Source of the DNA: Mycolicibacterium helvum | Lineage (GTDB): Bacteria; Actinomycetota; Actinomycetes; Mycobacteriales; Mycobacteriaceae | Assembly: GCF_010731895.1 (NCBI RefSeq) | Contig: NZ_AP022596.1 | Span: 1,550,001-1,614,000, forward strand | Direction of reading: 5' to 3' | Length of the DNA stretch: 64,000 nucleotides | In this document: piece by piece, positions 27,386 to 36,531 of the stretch | Layout of the letters: each line of letters starts with the position of its first letter | Position numbering within the stretch: the first letter of the stretch is position 1 | The notes under the pieces: model-generated | Told to the model about the DNA's origin: nothing | The model's database searches: none | Seen by the model: the letters and a program-made list of their open reading frames with translations, nothing else | Made by a program: the position numbers and the translations under genes

Positions 27386-28135
27386 ATGACAACTCCAGAT
27401 GCTCATTCCCGGGTCGCGGTGGTCACCGGCGCGAGCTCCGGCATCGGCGAGGCGACAGCCAGAACCCTTGCCGCGCTTGGGTTTCACGTCGTAGCGGTGG
27501 CCCGTCGCGCGGATCGCCTGCAGCGACTGGCCGACGAAATCGGTGGGACCGCCGTTGTGGCCGACGTCACAGACGATGCCGCCGTCGAGGCCATGGCCGC
27601 GGCTCTGACCCGGGTCGACGTACTGGTCAACAATGCCGGCGGCGCCAAAGGACTTGAACCGATCGCCGAGGCCAACCTGGACAACTGGCGCTGGATGTGG
27701 GAGACCAACGTCCTCGGGACCCTGCGGGTGACGCGGGCATTGCTGCCCAAGCTCGTCGAGTCCGGGGATGGGCTGATCGTCACCATCACATCGATCGCCG
27801 CACTCGAGGTCTATGACGGTGGCGGCGGGTATACCGCCGCCAAACATGCCGAGGGTGCTTTGCACCGCACACTTCGCGGCGAGCTGCTCGGAAAACCTGT
27901 GCGGCTCACCGAGATTGCCCCCGGCGCAGTAGAGACGGAGTTCTCCCTGGTGCGCTTCGGCGGTGACGAGCAACGTGCCGACGCGGTCTATGCCGGCATC
28001 ACGCCCCTGGTGGCTGCCGACGTCGCCGAGGTGATCGGCTTCGTCGCATCCCGCCCGTCGCACGTCAACCTCGACCAGATCGTCATTCGGCCCCGGGATC
28101 AGGCCAGCGGCGGCCGGTTCAACCGCCGGTCGTAG
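27386..28135 (+). CDS. Short-chain dehydrogenase/reductase
   Basis: The 249-residue classical SDR has the cofactor motif TGASSGIG (residues about 16-23), NNAG, an active-site Ser in TITSIAAL and Y-x3-K in YTAAKHAEG, so it should be an active NAD(P)H oxidoreductase. The Arg-rich [11 protein letters not shown] after strand two suggests NADPH. The substrate is unknown; Rv0484c is the positional counterpart. The gene ends inside the last 17 bp of the convergent L,D-transpeptidase. Confidence 0.9.
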   Translation: MTTPDAHSRVAVVTGASSGIGEATARTLAALGFHVVAVARRADRLQRLADEIGGTAVVADVTDDAAVEAMAAALTRVDVLVNNAGGAKGLEPIAEANLDNWRWMWETNVLGTLRVTRALLPKLVESGDGLIVTITSIAALEVYDGGGGYTAAKHAEGALHRTLRGELLGKPVRLTEIAPGAVETEFSLVRFGGDEQRADAVYAGITPLVAADVAEVIGFVASRPSHVNLDQIVIRPRDQASGGRFNRRS

Positions 28136-29537
28136 CCGTACGCGTTGTCGTCGGACTCGACGTTGTCTCGGTCGTCGTCTGACTCGACGTCGCCGTCGGA
28201 CTGGTCGATGTCGTCGTGGGAGTCGTCGTCGTGGGAGTCGTCGTCGTGGTGGTTGTGGTGGGCGTGCCCGACAGCGTCGGCGCATCGGTCGGGGTGGCCG
28301 GCGCGCTGGCGGGCATGCTGGTCTCCGGCGGCGTGTCGGACAGCGCCGACATGGCCTTCCATTGGTTCCAGTCCACCGCCCAGTCCCAGATGTCGCCGTC
28401 GGCGTAGGACAGCTGGATCGAGGTGCCGGTTACCTCGACCGGGTCGCCGTAGACGGCCGTGCCGAAGTACTGCTCGGCGTCGCCGGTGGACAGGTTGATG
28501 CAGCCGTTGGTGACGTTGGTGTTGCCCTGCGCGCCCGACGAGGCCGGGTTGGCGTGGATGAACTCACCGTTGTTGGAGATCCGCACCGCCCAGCGCTCGT
28601 GCACGTTGCTGTAGCCGGCGGCCTGATTGGTCATGTAGAAATCGGCATACTTCTCGCTGACAACGTGGATGCCGCTGCGGGTGACGTTGCGGGGCTGGTC
28701 GGCCTCGCCGTAGCTACAGGGGAAATCCATGATGACGCCTTCGTCGGTGATCACCTGGATGCGATGCGAGGTGGCGTCGGCCTTGACGACTTGGCGGCGG
28801 CCGATGTCGAAGTCGAGGGTCGAGTCGGCCGCGCCATAGGCGTCCTGGCCGAACTTCACCCCGTAGAGGCGGGCGTCCACGTGGACCTTGGTCCCGGCCG
28901 GGTAGTAGTCCCGCGTTCGCCAGTGCACCCGCGAACCCCCCACCTCGTCGGGCAGCCAGGCCCAACTGCCCTCAGCCGGCGGGGTCGTGGTGACGGTCAG
29001 CGCCTTTTCCACATCGGGCCTGTGCGCGTCGTCGATCGCGGCGTCGAACTGCAGGATGATCGGCGCCGCCACCCCGACGGTCTGCCCGTCGGACAGCTGG
29101 AACTGGCCGTTGACCTTGGTGGTGGGGTCGACCGTTGTGAACGACGCGGCGATGGGCAGCGCGTTCCCGTCCCGCCCGACCGCCGAACCTGCCCAGGTGT
29201 AGGAGGCGCCGTAGCCCAACGGCTCGGTGACGGTAAAGGCGGTGCGGTCACGGTTGAGTACCCCGGCGACGGGCTTGCCGGCGGCATTGGTCAGGGCGAC
29301 GTGCTGGAGCCAGCCGTCTTTGATCTGGAGGCTGGCCGCAGTCGTTGGCAGGACGTCCTTGGCGTCGTTGGACGGTGTGAAGCTCAGCGACGGCTTGGGC
29401 GGAGGACCCGATGCCGCGGTCTGTTTGCCGGGCCCCTTCATGCAGGCGGCCAGTGCGGTGGGGGCGGCCACACCGAGGAACAGCGCTGCCAACGCACGTC
29501 GTCGATTGATCGGCGGCAGTCGGTCGGCTGGGCTCAC
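28119..29537 (-). CDS. lprQ: L,D-transpeptidase lipoprotein with Thr-rich tail (Ldt5/LprQ type)
   Basis: Cross-links peptidoglycan stem peptides 3-3 outside the membrane. From GTG 29537 the product is 472 residues: a signal peptide with lipobox LAAC (lipidated Cys32), two Ig-like domains (about 50-240), and a YkuD domain with His328 and the catalytic Cys346 in VTNGCINLS. The usual S-H-G-C is N-G-C here, as in the LdtMt5 class. The last ~50 residues are Thr/Ser/Pro-rich, encoded by imperfect 15-bp and triplet repeats. A TTG 13 codons upstream is also possible. Rv0483 is the counterpart. Confidence 0.9.
   Translation of the reverse strand: MSPADRLPPINRRRALAALFLGVAAPTALAACMKGPGKQTAASGPPPKPSLSFTPSNDAKDVLPTTAASLQIKDGWLQHVALTNAAGKPVAGVLNRDRTAFTVTEPLGYGASYTWAGSAVGRDGNALPIAASFTTVDPTTKVNGQFQLSDGQTVGVAAPIILQFDAAIDDAHRPDVEKALTVTTTPPAEGSWAWLPDEVGGSRVHWRTRDYYPAGTKVHVDARLYGVKFGQDAYGAADSTLDFDIGRRQVVKADATSHRIQVITDEGVIMDFPCSYGEADQPRNVTRSGIHVVSEKYADFYMTNQAAGYSNVHERWAVRISNNGEFIHANPASSGAQGNTNVTNGCINLSTGDAEQYFGTAVYGDPVEVTGTSIQLSYADGDIWDWAVDWNQWKAMSALSDTPPETSMPASAPATPTDAPTLSGTPTTTTTTTTPTTTTPTTTSTSPTATSSQTTTETTSSPTTTRTATTGG
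28210..28249 (-). repeat. 15-bp tandem repeat in the L,D-transpeptidase tail
   Basis: GTCGTCGTGGGAGTC (plus strand) occurs twice in full and a third time in part, within a larger GTC/GTG triplet-rich stretch (28145-28265). It encodes Thr-rich TTTTP units and could vary in length by slippage. Confidence 0.8.
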
Positions 29538-29609
29538 GTCAATCCAAGATACGGAACCCAGTCGCCGTGCTGCCAATTGAGAGCGCTGGCGTAGCCGTGC
29601 GGCGGCGCC

Positions 29610-30590
29610 CTACGCGAGACCGAACAGTTGCAGGATCGCCGGGCCGACACCGCCGAACCGGGTGCCCGCAAAGGAGATGTCGACCGGGTCGACGGTCACT
29701 TCTGCCCCGGTGTTTTGATCCACGTAGCTGTAGCCCGCCCAGGTCACCGTTACCGGCTTAAGCGGAGCGAAGAACCCGCCGAACGGGATGCTCAGTTGCG
29801 CGGTTTGTCCCGTTGCGCCGAGGTCGATCGGCAATGTGAGCGACTGCTGGCCGAACAGAATGGCGTTCGTCAGCTTCGGCCCACCCTCGAGGAAGGCCTG
29901 CGCCGCCCCGACGAGGTTTCCGCTCTGCAGCGAGCTGAAGAACGAGGACGCGCTGTTGTAGGCCGAGACGGCGCCCAGCACCGCGGAGCCGGCCGAACTG
30001 ACCAGGAACGCCACCGGCGCGGGCACGACCAGCGTCCCGTCGGTGAGAGAAATCTGGGCCTTGGGCGTGGGAGTCGAGGTGAAGGTCTCCAGCCCAGCCA
30101 GCGAGAACTTGGCGTTCCCCAGCGGGGTGCGCGCGTTCAAGGCCAGTTCCACCGGGCCACTGTCGCCGGCGTCGGGAACGGTCGTGTTGATCTCCACCGT
30201 GATGGGGCCGAACGGAGTGTTGACCGTCTGACTGGTCGTGTTGGTCTGCGACGCGGCCGCGAGGGCGGCAACGGGTTTGACACTGGCTGCTGGGCGCGCG
30301 GAAGAGGTCGCCGACGACGACGTGGCGGACGCGTTGACCGACGGTGCGCTCACGCGCTTGGTCGAGGCCACCCCCGGGCTGCGCTTCGGCCCGGCGTCCG
30401 GCTTGCTCGACGAGGCGGACGAGGCCGAACTCGAGGCCTGGTGACCGGCGCTATCCGCTTGGGCAACCCCCGCCGCACCCGCGAGGGCAGCACCGACGCC
30501 CAGCGTCAAAGCGCCCGCACCCAGCCAAGTTCGGACGCCCAGCGTGCGGCCGCGGCCGCGCGTCACAGTTTTCGTGGTCCCAGTGGCCAT
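29610..30590 (-). CDS. Secreted mycobacterial protein, tandem paralogue 1
   Basis: The 326-residue product has a signal peptide (TWLGAGALTLGVGAALAGAAG, cut near AQAD), an 80-residue Ser/Ala/Pro-rich linker and a globular domain of about 200 residues (NTPFGPITVEI, TPLGNAKFSLAG, NAILFGQQSLTLPI, VPFGGFFAPLKPVTVTW, FAGTRFGGVGPAI). The same domain and order recur in the next gene. I do not recognise a named family; it reads like the exported beta-rich domains found beside PE/PPE-type proteins. ATG 30590 has GGGGGA 7 bases upstream. No equivalent lies between lprQ and murB in M. tuberculosis. Confidence 0.8.
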   Translation of the reverse strand: MATGTTKTVTRGRGRTLGVRTWLGAGALTLGVGAALAGAAGVAQADSAGHQASSSASSASSSKPDAGPKRSPGVASTKRVSAPSVNASATSSSATSSARPAASVKPVAALAAASQTNTTSQTVNTPFGPITVEINTTVPDAGDSGPVELALNARTPLGNAKFSLAGLETFTSTPTPKAQISLTDGTLVVPAPVAFLVSSAGSAVLGAVSAYNSASSFFSSLQSGNLVGAAQAFLEGGPKLTNAILFGQQSLTLPIDLGATGQTAQLSIPFGGFFAPLKPVTVTWAGYSYVDQNTGAEVTVDPVDISFAGTRFGGVGPAILQLFGLA

Positions 30591-30753
30591 TTCGAAATCC
30601 CCCGTCGTCGCTGAAACTAACCCGTAAGCGGGCTCACACCCGCAATTTTGCGCGTTCTTCGTCACCCCGGTTAATTATCTTCGATATTGGTCGGTCGTGT
30701 CGCGGCGAGGACGCGAAATCTCCCGTACCGGGAATCGAACGTGCCCGGTCCGG

Positions 30754-31707
30754 TTACCGAACGAACAGGTTGACAAACGCGGGCACCACGCCACCGAATT
30801 TCGTGCCCGCAAATTCGAGATTCCCTCCGTCAACCTTGTAGGCGACCCCGGTTTCATCGACGTAGGTGTAGGTCGACCAGCTCACCGACAGCGGCCGCAG
30901 GGGTGCGAACCACCCGCCGAATGGGACATGCAACTCAACGGACTGCGCCTGTTGATCGATGGAGGAGACCAGCGGAATCGTCAGCGTCTGGTGGCCGAAC
31001 AGCACAGCATTCGCGAAGTTGGGAGCGGCGGAGATGAGTGTCTGAAGCGCCCCGCCCAGATCCCCGTGGTGTACCGCGGAAGCAAACGAGTTTGCACTGT
31101 TGGACAACGACAGTCCGCCGGTCACGGCCGCGCCCGTGGCACTGACCAGGAATGCGACCTGCGGGGGCACAACGAGGTTCCCCTCATTGAGAGCGATCTC
31201 GTTCACCGGCGGGAGTCCGGCGATCACAGTCTGTGAGCCGGCCAGCGAACCTTCGGCGTTACCGATCGGCGTTGTTGCCTTCACGTTGATTGCTGCCGGA
31301 CCATTCGTAAACGGGATCGGAATGGTCGCGCTCAGCAACACCGTGATGGGACCTATCGGGGTGTTGACGGTCGCGCTGGATTCACGGGTCTGAGATGTCG
31401 TCGGGCCGATGACGGCCAGACCGGCTGCGGCCGGCTTGCCCGTGGCCTGCGACGGACGCGCCGTTGCGGCCGGCTTGCGTGAGGCGGCCGCGGCGACGCC
31501 CACAGCACGCTTCGACCCTGCCGACGGGCCAGCGTCGTGCTTGCTCGCCGATGCCGAGCCCGCAGCGGAGTGATCGCCGGTGTCAGCCTGGGCGACCCCC
31601 GGCGCAGCCGCCAGGGCGGTACCCACGCCCACGGCCAACACACCCGCGCCCAGCCATGTCCGGACTGCCGACGGGCGACGCCGCCCGTGCTTCGCGCGCG
31701 TAACCAC
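30754..31707 (-). CDS. Secreted mycobacterial protein, tandem paralogue 2
   Basis: The 317-residue product parallels its downstream neighbour segment by segment: basic n-region, TWLGAGVLAVGVGTALAAAPG signal, low-complexity Ala/Ser/Lys linker, then NTPIGPITVLL, TPIGNAEGSLAG, NAVLFGHQTLTIPL, VPFGGWFAPLRPLSVSW and FAGTKFGGVVPAF. The GTG at 31707 has GGGGGG seven bases upstream. The two genes are separated by 163 bp, enough for a separate promoter. A duplication with later divergence of the linkers is the simplest explanation. Function unknown. Confidence 0.8.
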   Translation of the reverse strand: MVTRAKHGRRRPSAVRTWLGAGVLAVGVGTALAAAPGVAQADTGDHSAAGSASASKHDAGPSAGSKRAVGVAAAASRKPAATARPSQATGKPAAAGLAVIGPTTSQTRESSATVNTPIGPITVLLSATIPIPFTNGPAAINVKATTPIGNAEGSLAGSQTVIAGLPPVNEIALNEGNLVVPPQVAFLVSATGAAVTGGLSLSNSANSFASAVHHGDLGGALQTLISAAPNFANAVLFGHQTLTIPLVSSIDQQAQSVELHVPFGGWFAPLRPLSVSWSTYTYVDETGVAYKVDGGNLEFAGTKFGGVVPAFVNLFVR

Positions 31708-31815
31708 TTACGAACCCCCCGTGTCGTTTGCGCAAACCTTAGAACAGCGTGACGCGTGCCGCGCACCCGGATTCGTCGCCGGGTGCGATTCCAGGAAACA
31801 CGCAGATCGGCGCGC

Positions 31816-32919
31816 CTACAGCGAACAACCGACGAGCACAGGTTCGGGCAGCAGCGAGATATCGAACACCTCGCGCACGCCGTCGCGGACGGTACGTGCC
31901 AGCGCCAGCACGTCGGCCGTGGTCGCGTCGCCGCGGTTGGTCAACGCCAGCGCGTGTTTGGTCGACAACCGGCACGGCACGCCGTCGGCTCCCGGATAGC
32001 CCTTGCCGAAGCCGGCCTGTTCGACCAGCCAGCCGGCGGCCAACTTGACCCCGTCCGGCGCCGGGTAGTGCGGCACCGGGGCGTCACGATGGGACTGGAG
32101 TTCGTCGAATCGGTCGGCAGGGACGACGGGGTTGGTGAAGAACGACCCGACGCTCCAGGTGTCGTGGTCGGCGGCGTCGAGCACCATGCCCTTGCGGGCA
32201 CGCAAACCCAACACGGCAGCACGAACCTCGGCGGGCTGGGCCCGCTCGCCGGCGGGCACACCGAGAGCCGCGGCCAGCTCCGCGTACCGCAGCGGGGCCG
32301 AGCGTCCGGCGTCGTCGAGGGCAAACTCCACCTCCAGAACCACCGCATCGGCGGAATTCTTCAGGCTGCTGTGCCGGTACCGGAGGCCGAGTTCACCGGC
32401 AGCCACCCAGCGCACCTGGGAACTCCGACGGTCCAGCAGCCGGACGCGCGTCAGATAGTCGGCCACCTCGACGCCGTAGGCGCCGACGTTCTGCACCGGG
32501 GTGGCCCCGGCCGACCCCGGAATACCGGACAGGCATTCCAACCCGCCCAATCCGGCCGCCACGGCAGCGACCACCACGTCGTCCCAGACCGCGCCCGCCT
32601 CGGCGCGCAGCAGGGCACCGTCGACGTTGACAGCCCGGTTGGCCAGCCGCACGACCGTCAGCTCGGTGAGGTCGTCGGCGATCACGACATTGGAGCCGCC
32701 GGCCAATACCAGGACCGGACCGTCGGCCGCGCGGTCGACGGTGCCCAGAGTCGCCACGATCTGCTCGGAGGTGGTGCAGGTGATGACCTGGCGCGCGATT
32801 GGGCCGACCCGCAGGGTGGTCATCGGGGCCAGCGGAACATTCTCGGCAACCGCCGCGCCGCCGTAGCCCTTTCCCGGGTCGCTTCGCGCCTGCCCACCGG
32901 AAGAAATCCCTGCAACCAC
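31816..32919 (-). CDS. murB: UDP-N-acetylenolpyruvoylglucosamine reductase
   Basis: The FAD enzyme (367 residues from GTG 32919) makes UDP-MurNAc for peptidoglycan. FAD-binding [26 protein letters not shown] and [22 protein letters not shown] are present, as are catalytic Ser in [11 protein letters not shown] and the late Glu in [13 protein letters not shown] at 32940 is in frame but lies only 5 bp from the divergent start, so 32919 is preferred; TACCGT stands eight bases upstream of it. Confidence 0.95.
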   Translation of the reverse strand: MVAGISSGGQARSDPGKGYGGAAVAENVPLAPMTTLRVGPIARQVITCTTSEQIVATLGTVDRAADGPVLVLAGGSNVVIADDLTELTVVRLANRAVNVDGALLRAEAGAVWDDVVVAAVAAGLGGLECLSGIPGSAGATPVQNVGAYGVEVADYLTRVRLLDRRSSQVRWVAAGELGLRYRHSSLKNSADAVVLEVEFALDDAGRSAPLRYAELAAALGVPAGERAQPAEVRAAVLGLRARKGMVLDAADHDTWSVGSFFTNPVVPADRFDELQSHRDAPVPHYPAPDGVKLAAGWLVEQAGFGKGYPGADGVPCRLSTKHALALTNRGDATTADVLALARTVRDGVREVFDISLLPEPVLVGCSL

Positions 32920-32927
32920 GGGCCATA

Positions 32928-32937
32928 ACGGTAGCCT
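32928..32937. promoter_or_regulatory. Overlapping divergent -10 boxes of murB and the DUF2505 gene
   Basis: TACCGT on the minus strand (32928-32933, eight bases before murB GTG 32919) and TAGCCT on the plus strand (32932-32937, eight bases before ATG 32946) share two bases, so polymerases would exclude each other. Confidence 0.35.
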
Positions 32938-32945
32938 CACCAGCT

Positions 32946-33452
32946 ATGCCTCGTTCATTCGACATGGCCACCGAGTACGAGGGCAGCGTTGAACAGGTGC
33001 ACCAGGCATTCCGCGACGAGCAGTACTGGTTGGCCCGGCTGGCCGATTCAGGTGCCGACGACGCGACGCTCAACTCGATCCGAGTGACCCCCGACGGTGG
33101 CGTCGAGGTGACCACCACCCAGGTGCTGCGGGCCAACCGGTTGCCGGCGGTCGTCACCCAGTTCCACCACGGTGATCTGGTAATCCGCCGTTCGGAGAGC
33201 TGGACCGGACTGGTGGCCGGCCTGGCCGAAGCCACTGTCAGTGGCAGCATCCCCGGCGCTCCGGTGACCTTGACCGGCAGTGCACAGCTGGCGCCGTCAG
33301 AGTTGCGGGCGCACTTGGCTTTTCGGGCCACCGTCGAGGTGCGGATCCCGCTGGTCGGCGGCAAGGTGGAGAACTTCATCGGCAATCAGCTCGTCGACCT
33401 GCTGATCGCCGAGCAACGGTTCACCACCATGTGGATCGCCGAAAACGGCTGA
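32946..33452 (+). CDS. DUF2505 family protein 1
   Basis: The 168-residue product belongs to the actinobacterial DUF2505 family, a START/SRPBCC-like alpha-beta fold expected to bind a small hydrophobic ligand (RSFDMATEYEGSVEQVHQAFRDEQYW; VPLVGGKVEN-type motif as IPLVGGKVENFI). No signal peptide. It is the Rv0481c counterpart and precedes a second copy of the same family by 21 bp, with which it shares the closing pattern G-G-K-x-E and ERFTTMWI. Confidence 0.85.
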   Translation: MPRSFDMATEYEGSVEQVHQAFRDEQYWLARLADSGADDATLNSIRVTPDGGVEVTTTQVLRANRLPAVVTQFHHGDLVIRRSESWTGLVAGLAEATVSGSIPGAPVTLTGSAQLAPSELRAHLAFRATVEVRIPLVGGKVENFIGNQLVDLLIAEQRFTTMWIAENG

Positions 33453-33461
33453 CGCCGCAGG

Positions 33462-33467
33462 TACGGT
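33462..33467 (+). promoter_or_regulatory. -10 box of the second DUF2505 gene (leaderless)
   Basis: TACGGT, six bases, ATG 33474; no ribosome binding site although the gene lies in an apparent operon. Confidence 0.5.
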
Positions 33468-33473
33468 TGCAAC

Positions 33474-33986
33474 ATGTCCCGCCGCATGGACTACGTCATC
33501 GGACTCGACCAACCGGTGGCTGGTCTCTACCAGAGCTTCACCAGCCGTGCATATTGGGAAGACTTGATCGCCGAACACCAGCAGCACACCGATTCTGAGC
33601 TCACTCGGTTCAATTCCGACGAGAGCGGCACCGACATCGTGTTCACCCACACGGTGTCGCGCAGGGATATGCCGTCGCTGGTCGCCGCCGTGGTTCCGTT
33701 GCGGCTCACCATCACCCGCGAGCAGCACTTCGACCCGTTCGACGCCGCGAAGAACTCGGCCGACGGGCACTACCGGGCGCTGGTGCCCGCGGCCCCGCTG
33801 AACTTCGACGGAACCTACGTTCTGCAGCAGACGCCAGCGGGCAGTGAGCTCCGGCTGCGCAGCCTGTGCAAGGTCAACGTGCCGCTGGTCGGCGGCAAGA
33901 TCGAGCAGTGGGTGTGCGACGGCCTGCGCGGATTGTTCGACAACGAACGGGATTTCACCCGCGACTGGATCGCCAGCCATTACTAG
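33474..33986 (+). CDS. DUF2505 family protein 2
   Basis: The 170-residue product has the same fold as its upstream neighbour (SRRMDYVIGLDQPVAGLYQSFTSRAYWEDL; VNVPLVGGKIEQWVCDGL; ERDFTRDWIASHY). The pair looks like an old duplication: the C-terminal VPLVGGK(V/I)E and R(F)T-x2-WI patterns coincide while the rest has drifted. It may have its own leaderless promoter. Ligand unknown. Confidence 0.82.
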   Translation: MSRRMDYVIGLDQPVAGLYQSFTSRAYWEDLIAEHQQHTDSELTRFNSDESGTDIVFTHTVSRRDMPSLVAAVVPLRLTITREQHFDPFDAAKNSADGHYRALVPAAPLNFDGTYVLQQTPAGSELRLRSLCKVNVPLVGGKIEQWVCDGLRGLFDNERDFTRDWIASHY

Positions 33987-34005
33987 ACCACCACGCCCGG
34001 TCGGC

Positions 34006-34764
34006 GTGCCGACCCGAGGCACCACCAACGCCAACCGGCTGCGGCGGGCCGACCGTTGGCTGGTGAACTCACCGCGCGTGCGCGCCGCGCTGGAATCGGC
34101 TGCCGAACCGGTGATCGTCGACCTGGGCTACGGGCGATTGCCGGTCACCACACTGGAACTGGCGGCGCGACTGCGGGCGGTGCGCCCCGACATCAGGGTG
34201 GTCGGACTCGAGATCGATCCGCAGCGAGTGGTGCCGAGTGTCGACGGTGTCGAATTCGGGGTCGGCGGTTTCGAACTCGCCGGATTGCATCCGGTCCTGG
34301 TGCGGGCGTTCAACGTCCTGCGGCAATACCCCGAGGATGCGGTGGACCAGGCATGGGCGCAGATGCGGGCGCGGCTGGCGCCGGGCGGGCTGATCCTCGA
34401 CGGCACCTGCGACGAGCTTGGCAGGCGCTGCTGCTGGGTGCTGCTGGATCGGGACGGTCCGGTGAGCCTGACTCTGGCGTGCGACCCGCGGCATATCGAA
34501 CGCCCGTCGGATCTGGCCGAGCGACTCCCGAAAGTCCTTATCCACCACAATGTTCCGGGCCAACCGATCCACACCCTGTTGTCATCGGCGGATCGCGCCT
34601 GGGCGGCTTCGGCCGGTCATTCGGTCTTCGGCCCGCGGGATCGTTGGCGAGCCATGCTCACCGAGCTGCGCACGGCCGGCCTTCCGATCGCAGCGCAGCG
34701 GCGCAATGCCCGCGATGCGGTGCTGACGGTGCCCTGGTCGACGGTGGCACCGCACGTAAGCTGA
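34006..34764 (+). CDS. Class I SAM-dependent methyltransferase-like protein
   Basis: The 252-residue product has a Rossmann-type start PVIVDLGYGRLPVTTLELAARL (residues about 28-49) in place of the usual D-x-G-x-G, then VVGLEIDPQRVVP as the acidic end of strand two, and LAPGGLILDGTC late in the fold. It looks like a methyltransferase whose glycine motif has changed, and activity is doubtful. GTG at 34006 begins 19 bp after the DUF2505 stop; no strong ribosome binding site. It precedes the nitrilase by 4 bp. Confidence 0.7.
   Translation: MPTRGTTNANRLRRADRWLVNSPRVRAALESAAEPVIVDLGYGRLPVTTLELAARLRAVRPDIRVVGLEIDPQRVVPSVDGVEFGVGGFELAGLHPVLVRAFNVLRQYPEDAVDQAWAQMRARLAPGGLILDGTCDELGRRCCWVLLDRDGPVSLTLACDPRHIERPSDLAERLPKVLIHHNVPGQPIHTLLSSADRAWAASAGHSVFGPRDRWRAMLTELRTAGLPIAAQRRNARDAVLTVPWSTVAPHVS
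34757..34762 (+). promoter_or_regulatory. -10 box of the nitrilase gene (leaderless)
   Basis: TAAGCT, six bases, ATG 34769. The box lies within the last codons of the methyltransferase-like gene. Confidence 0.5.
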
Positions 34765-34768
34765 CGGC

Positions 34769-35590
34769 ATGCGGATTGCGCTGGCCCAATTGCTCTCGGA
34801 CGCCGACCCGGCGGTGAACCTGAAGCTGGTCGAGGACTACACCCGCCGCGCCGCGGACGCCGGTGCCCGGTTGGTGGCGTTCCCCGAAGGCATGATGTGC
34901 CGCTTCGGCGTTCCGCTGGCGCCGGTGGCCCAGCCACTGGACGGTCCGTGGGCCGACGAAGTGCGCCGCATCGCCGACAGCTGCGGGATCACGGTGCTGG
35001 CCGGCATGTTCACCCCGGTTCCCGACGGCCGGGTCACCAACACGGTGCTGGCCGTCGGTGCAGGAGTGGATGCGCACTACGACAAGATCCACATGTACGA
35101 CGCGTTCGGGTTTGCTGAATCCGAGGCGGTGGCGCCCGGCCGTGAGCCGGTGGTGATCACCGTGGACGGTGTCGGCGTGGGGCTCACACTGTGTTACGAC
35201 ATCCGCTTCCCCACCCTGTACACCGAGCTCGCGGACCGCGGAGCGCAGCTGATCACCGTTCACGCGTCGTGGGGCGCCGGGCCGGGAAAGCTCGAGCAGT
35301 GGACCCTGCTGGCCCGCGCTCGCGCCCTGGACTCGACATGTTTCGTGGCCGCGGTCGACCAGGGCTATCCGGGCGAGCAGCTGGCTACCGCGTCCAAGGC
35401 GCCGACCGGCGTTGGCGGCAGCCTGGTGGCGTCCCCACTCGGCGAGGTGGTGGCATCGGCCGGCGACGATCCGCAACTGGTGGTGGCCGATATCGACATC
35501 GATCGGGTCGCACCGGTGCGGGAAACACTCGGAGTGCTGCGTAACCGCTCAGAGTTCGCTCAGGCTGATAAGGCAGAATCGCCCAGGTGA
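34769..35590 (+). CDS. Carbon-nitrogen hydrolase (nitrilase superfamily)
   Basis: The 273-residue enzyme has the full Glu-Lys-Cys triad: E in LVAFPEGMMCRF, K in HYDKIHMYDAFGF, C in LTLCYDIRFP, with the second Glu region HASWGAGPGKLEQW. The HMYDAFGF context is typical of the NIT/omega-amidase-like clade, which clears deaminated glutathione or amides. It is the Rv0480c counterpart. Its stop overlaps the next gene's GTG by four bases. Confidence 0.9.
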   Translation: MRIALAQLLSDADPAVNLKLVEDYTRRAADAGARLVAFPEGMMCRFGVPLAPVAQPLDGPWADEVRRIADSCGITVLAGMFTPVPDGRVTNTVLAVGAGVDAHYDKIHMYDAFGFAESEAVAPGREPVVITVDGVGVGLTLCYDIRFPTLYTELADRGAQLITVHASWGAGPGKLEQWTLLARARALDSTCFVAAVDQGYPGEQLATASKAPTGVGGSLVASPLGEVVASAGDDPQLVVADIDIDRVAPVRETLGVLRNRSEFAQADKAESPR

Positions 35591-36531
35591 CACACCCGCC
35601 ACAAGGTCCGAACCATCCCGTCGGCCCCGGCGACCCGACGACCCCGGCGTGGCCAGCGGCCCCGGGGCAGGGCACACCCACCGAGTACATCCCCCGGCCG
35701 GGCGCTCCGGTCGACCCGCCGACGCAGCAGTTCTCTCAGGTCCCGCCGCCGGTCCCGCCAGTCCCCCCGGTCCCGCCGGAGGAACCCGAGGAACCCCAGC
35801 GGCGGTTCCTGCGCGACCCACTGACGATCGCGCTGTCGCTGATCATCATCGTGGCAGTGGTGATCGCCGGGCTGTTGGGCACCGAACTCTACGTGCGCCA
35901 CGTAGCCGACACCGTGGTGTCCAGGGCCGTTTCCTGTGTGGTGCAGGACCAGACCAAGGTCTCCTTCGGCATCCGCCCGTTCCTGCTGCAGCACCTCACG
36001 AAGCACTACAACGACATCTCGGTGCAGACCGCAGGCAACCAGATCCGCCAAGCCAAGGGCATGAAGCTCGATCTTCTCCTCGATGACGTCCAGATCAACC
36101 AGACGGCCAGCTCGGCCGGGACGATGGGCGCGCTGGACGCCAACATCACCTGGTCCAGCGACGGCATCAAGCAGACCGTGCAGGATGCCATCCCGTTCCT
36201 GGGCAGTCTGGTCAGCGGGGTGAAGACCTCGCCTTCGGACGGCACCATCGAGCTGCAGGGCGGGCTGGGCAGCGTGATGATCAAACCGGCGGTGATCAAC
36301 AACGCACTGAGCCTGCAGGTGATGAGCCTGACTGGGCTGGGCTTCATGCTGCCGAAGGAATCGGTGCAGCCGGCGCTGGACGCGTTCATGACCACGCTGA
36401 CCAAGAACCTGCCGATGGGCATTCACGCGGACAGCGTCTCGGTGACCGACAGCGGGGTCAGCGCGAAATTCATCACCCGCAACGCGACGATCCCCAACGG
36501 CCAGCAGGATCCCTGCTTCGCCGGGGTCTAG
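35587..36531 (+). CDS. DUF2993 (LmeA-like) exported membrane-anchored protein
   Basis: The 314-residue product has a Pro-rich cytosolic start ([15 protein letters not shown]), one membrane helix (about 79-100) and an extracytoplasmic DUF2993 domain of about 200 residues ([48 protein letters not shown]). DUF2993 includes LmeA, which supports lipomannan elongation in mycobacteria; a lipid-binding role at the outer face is plausible. It ends with 4 bp inside deoC, tail to tail. Confidence 0.85.
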   Translation: MTHPPQGPNHPVGPGDPTTPAWPAAPGQGTPTEYIPRPGAPVDPPTQQFSQVPPPVPPVPPVPPEEPEEPQRRFLRDPLTIALSLIIIVAVVIAGLLGTELYVRHVADTVVSRAVSCVVQDQTKVSFGIRPFLLQHLTKHYNDISVQTAGNQIRQAKGMKLDLLLDDVQINQTASSAGTMGALDANITWSSDGIKQTVQDAIPFLGSLVSGVKTSPSDGTIELQGGLGSVMIKPAVINNALSLQVMSLTGLGFMLPKESVQPALDAFMTTLTKNLPMGIHADSVSVTDSGVSAKFITRNATIPNGQQDPCFAGV

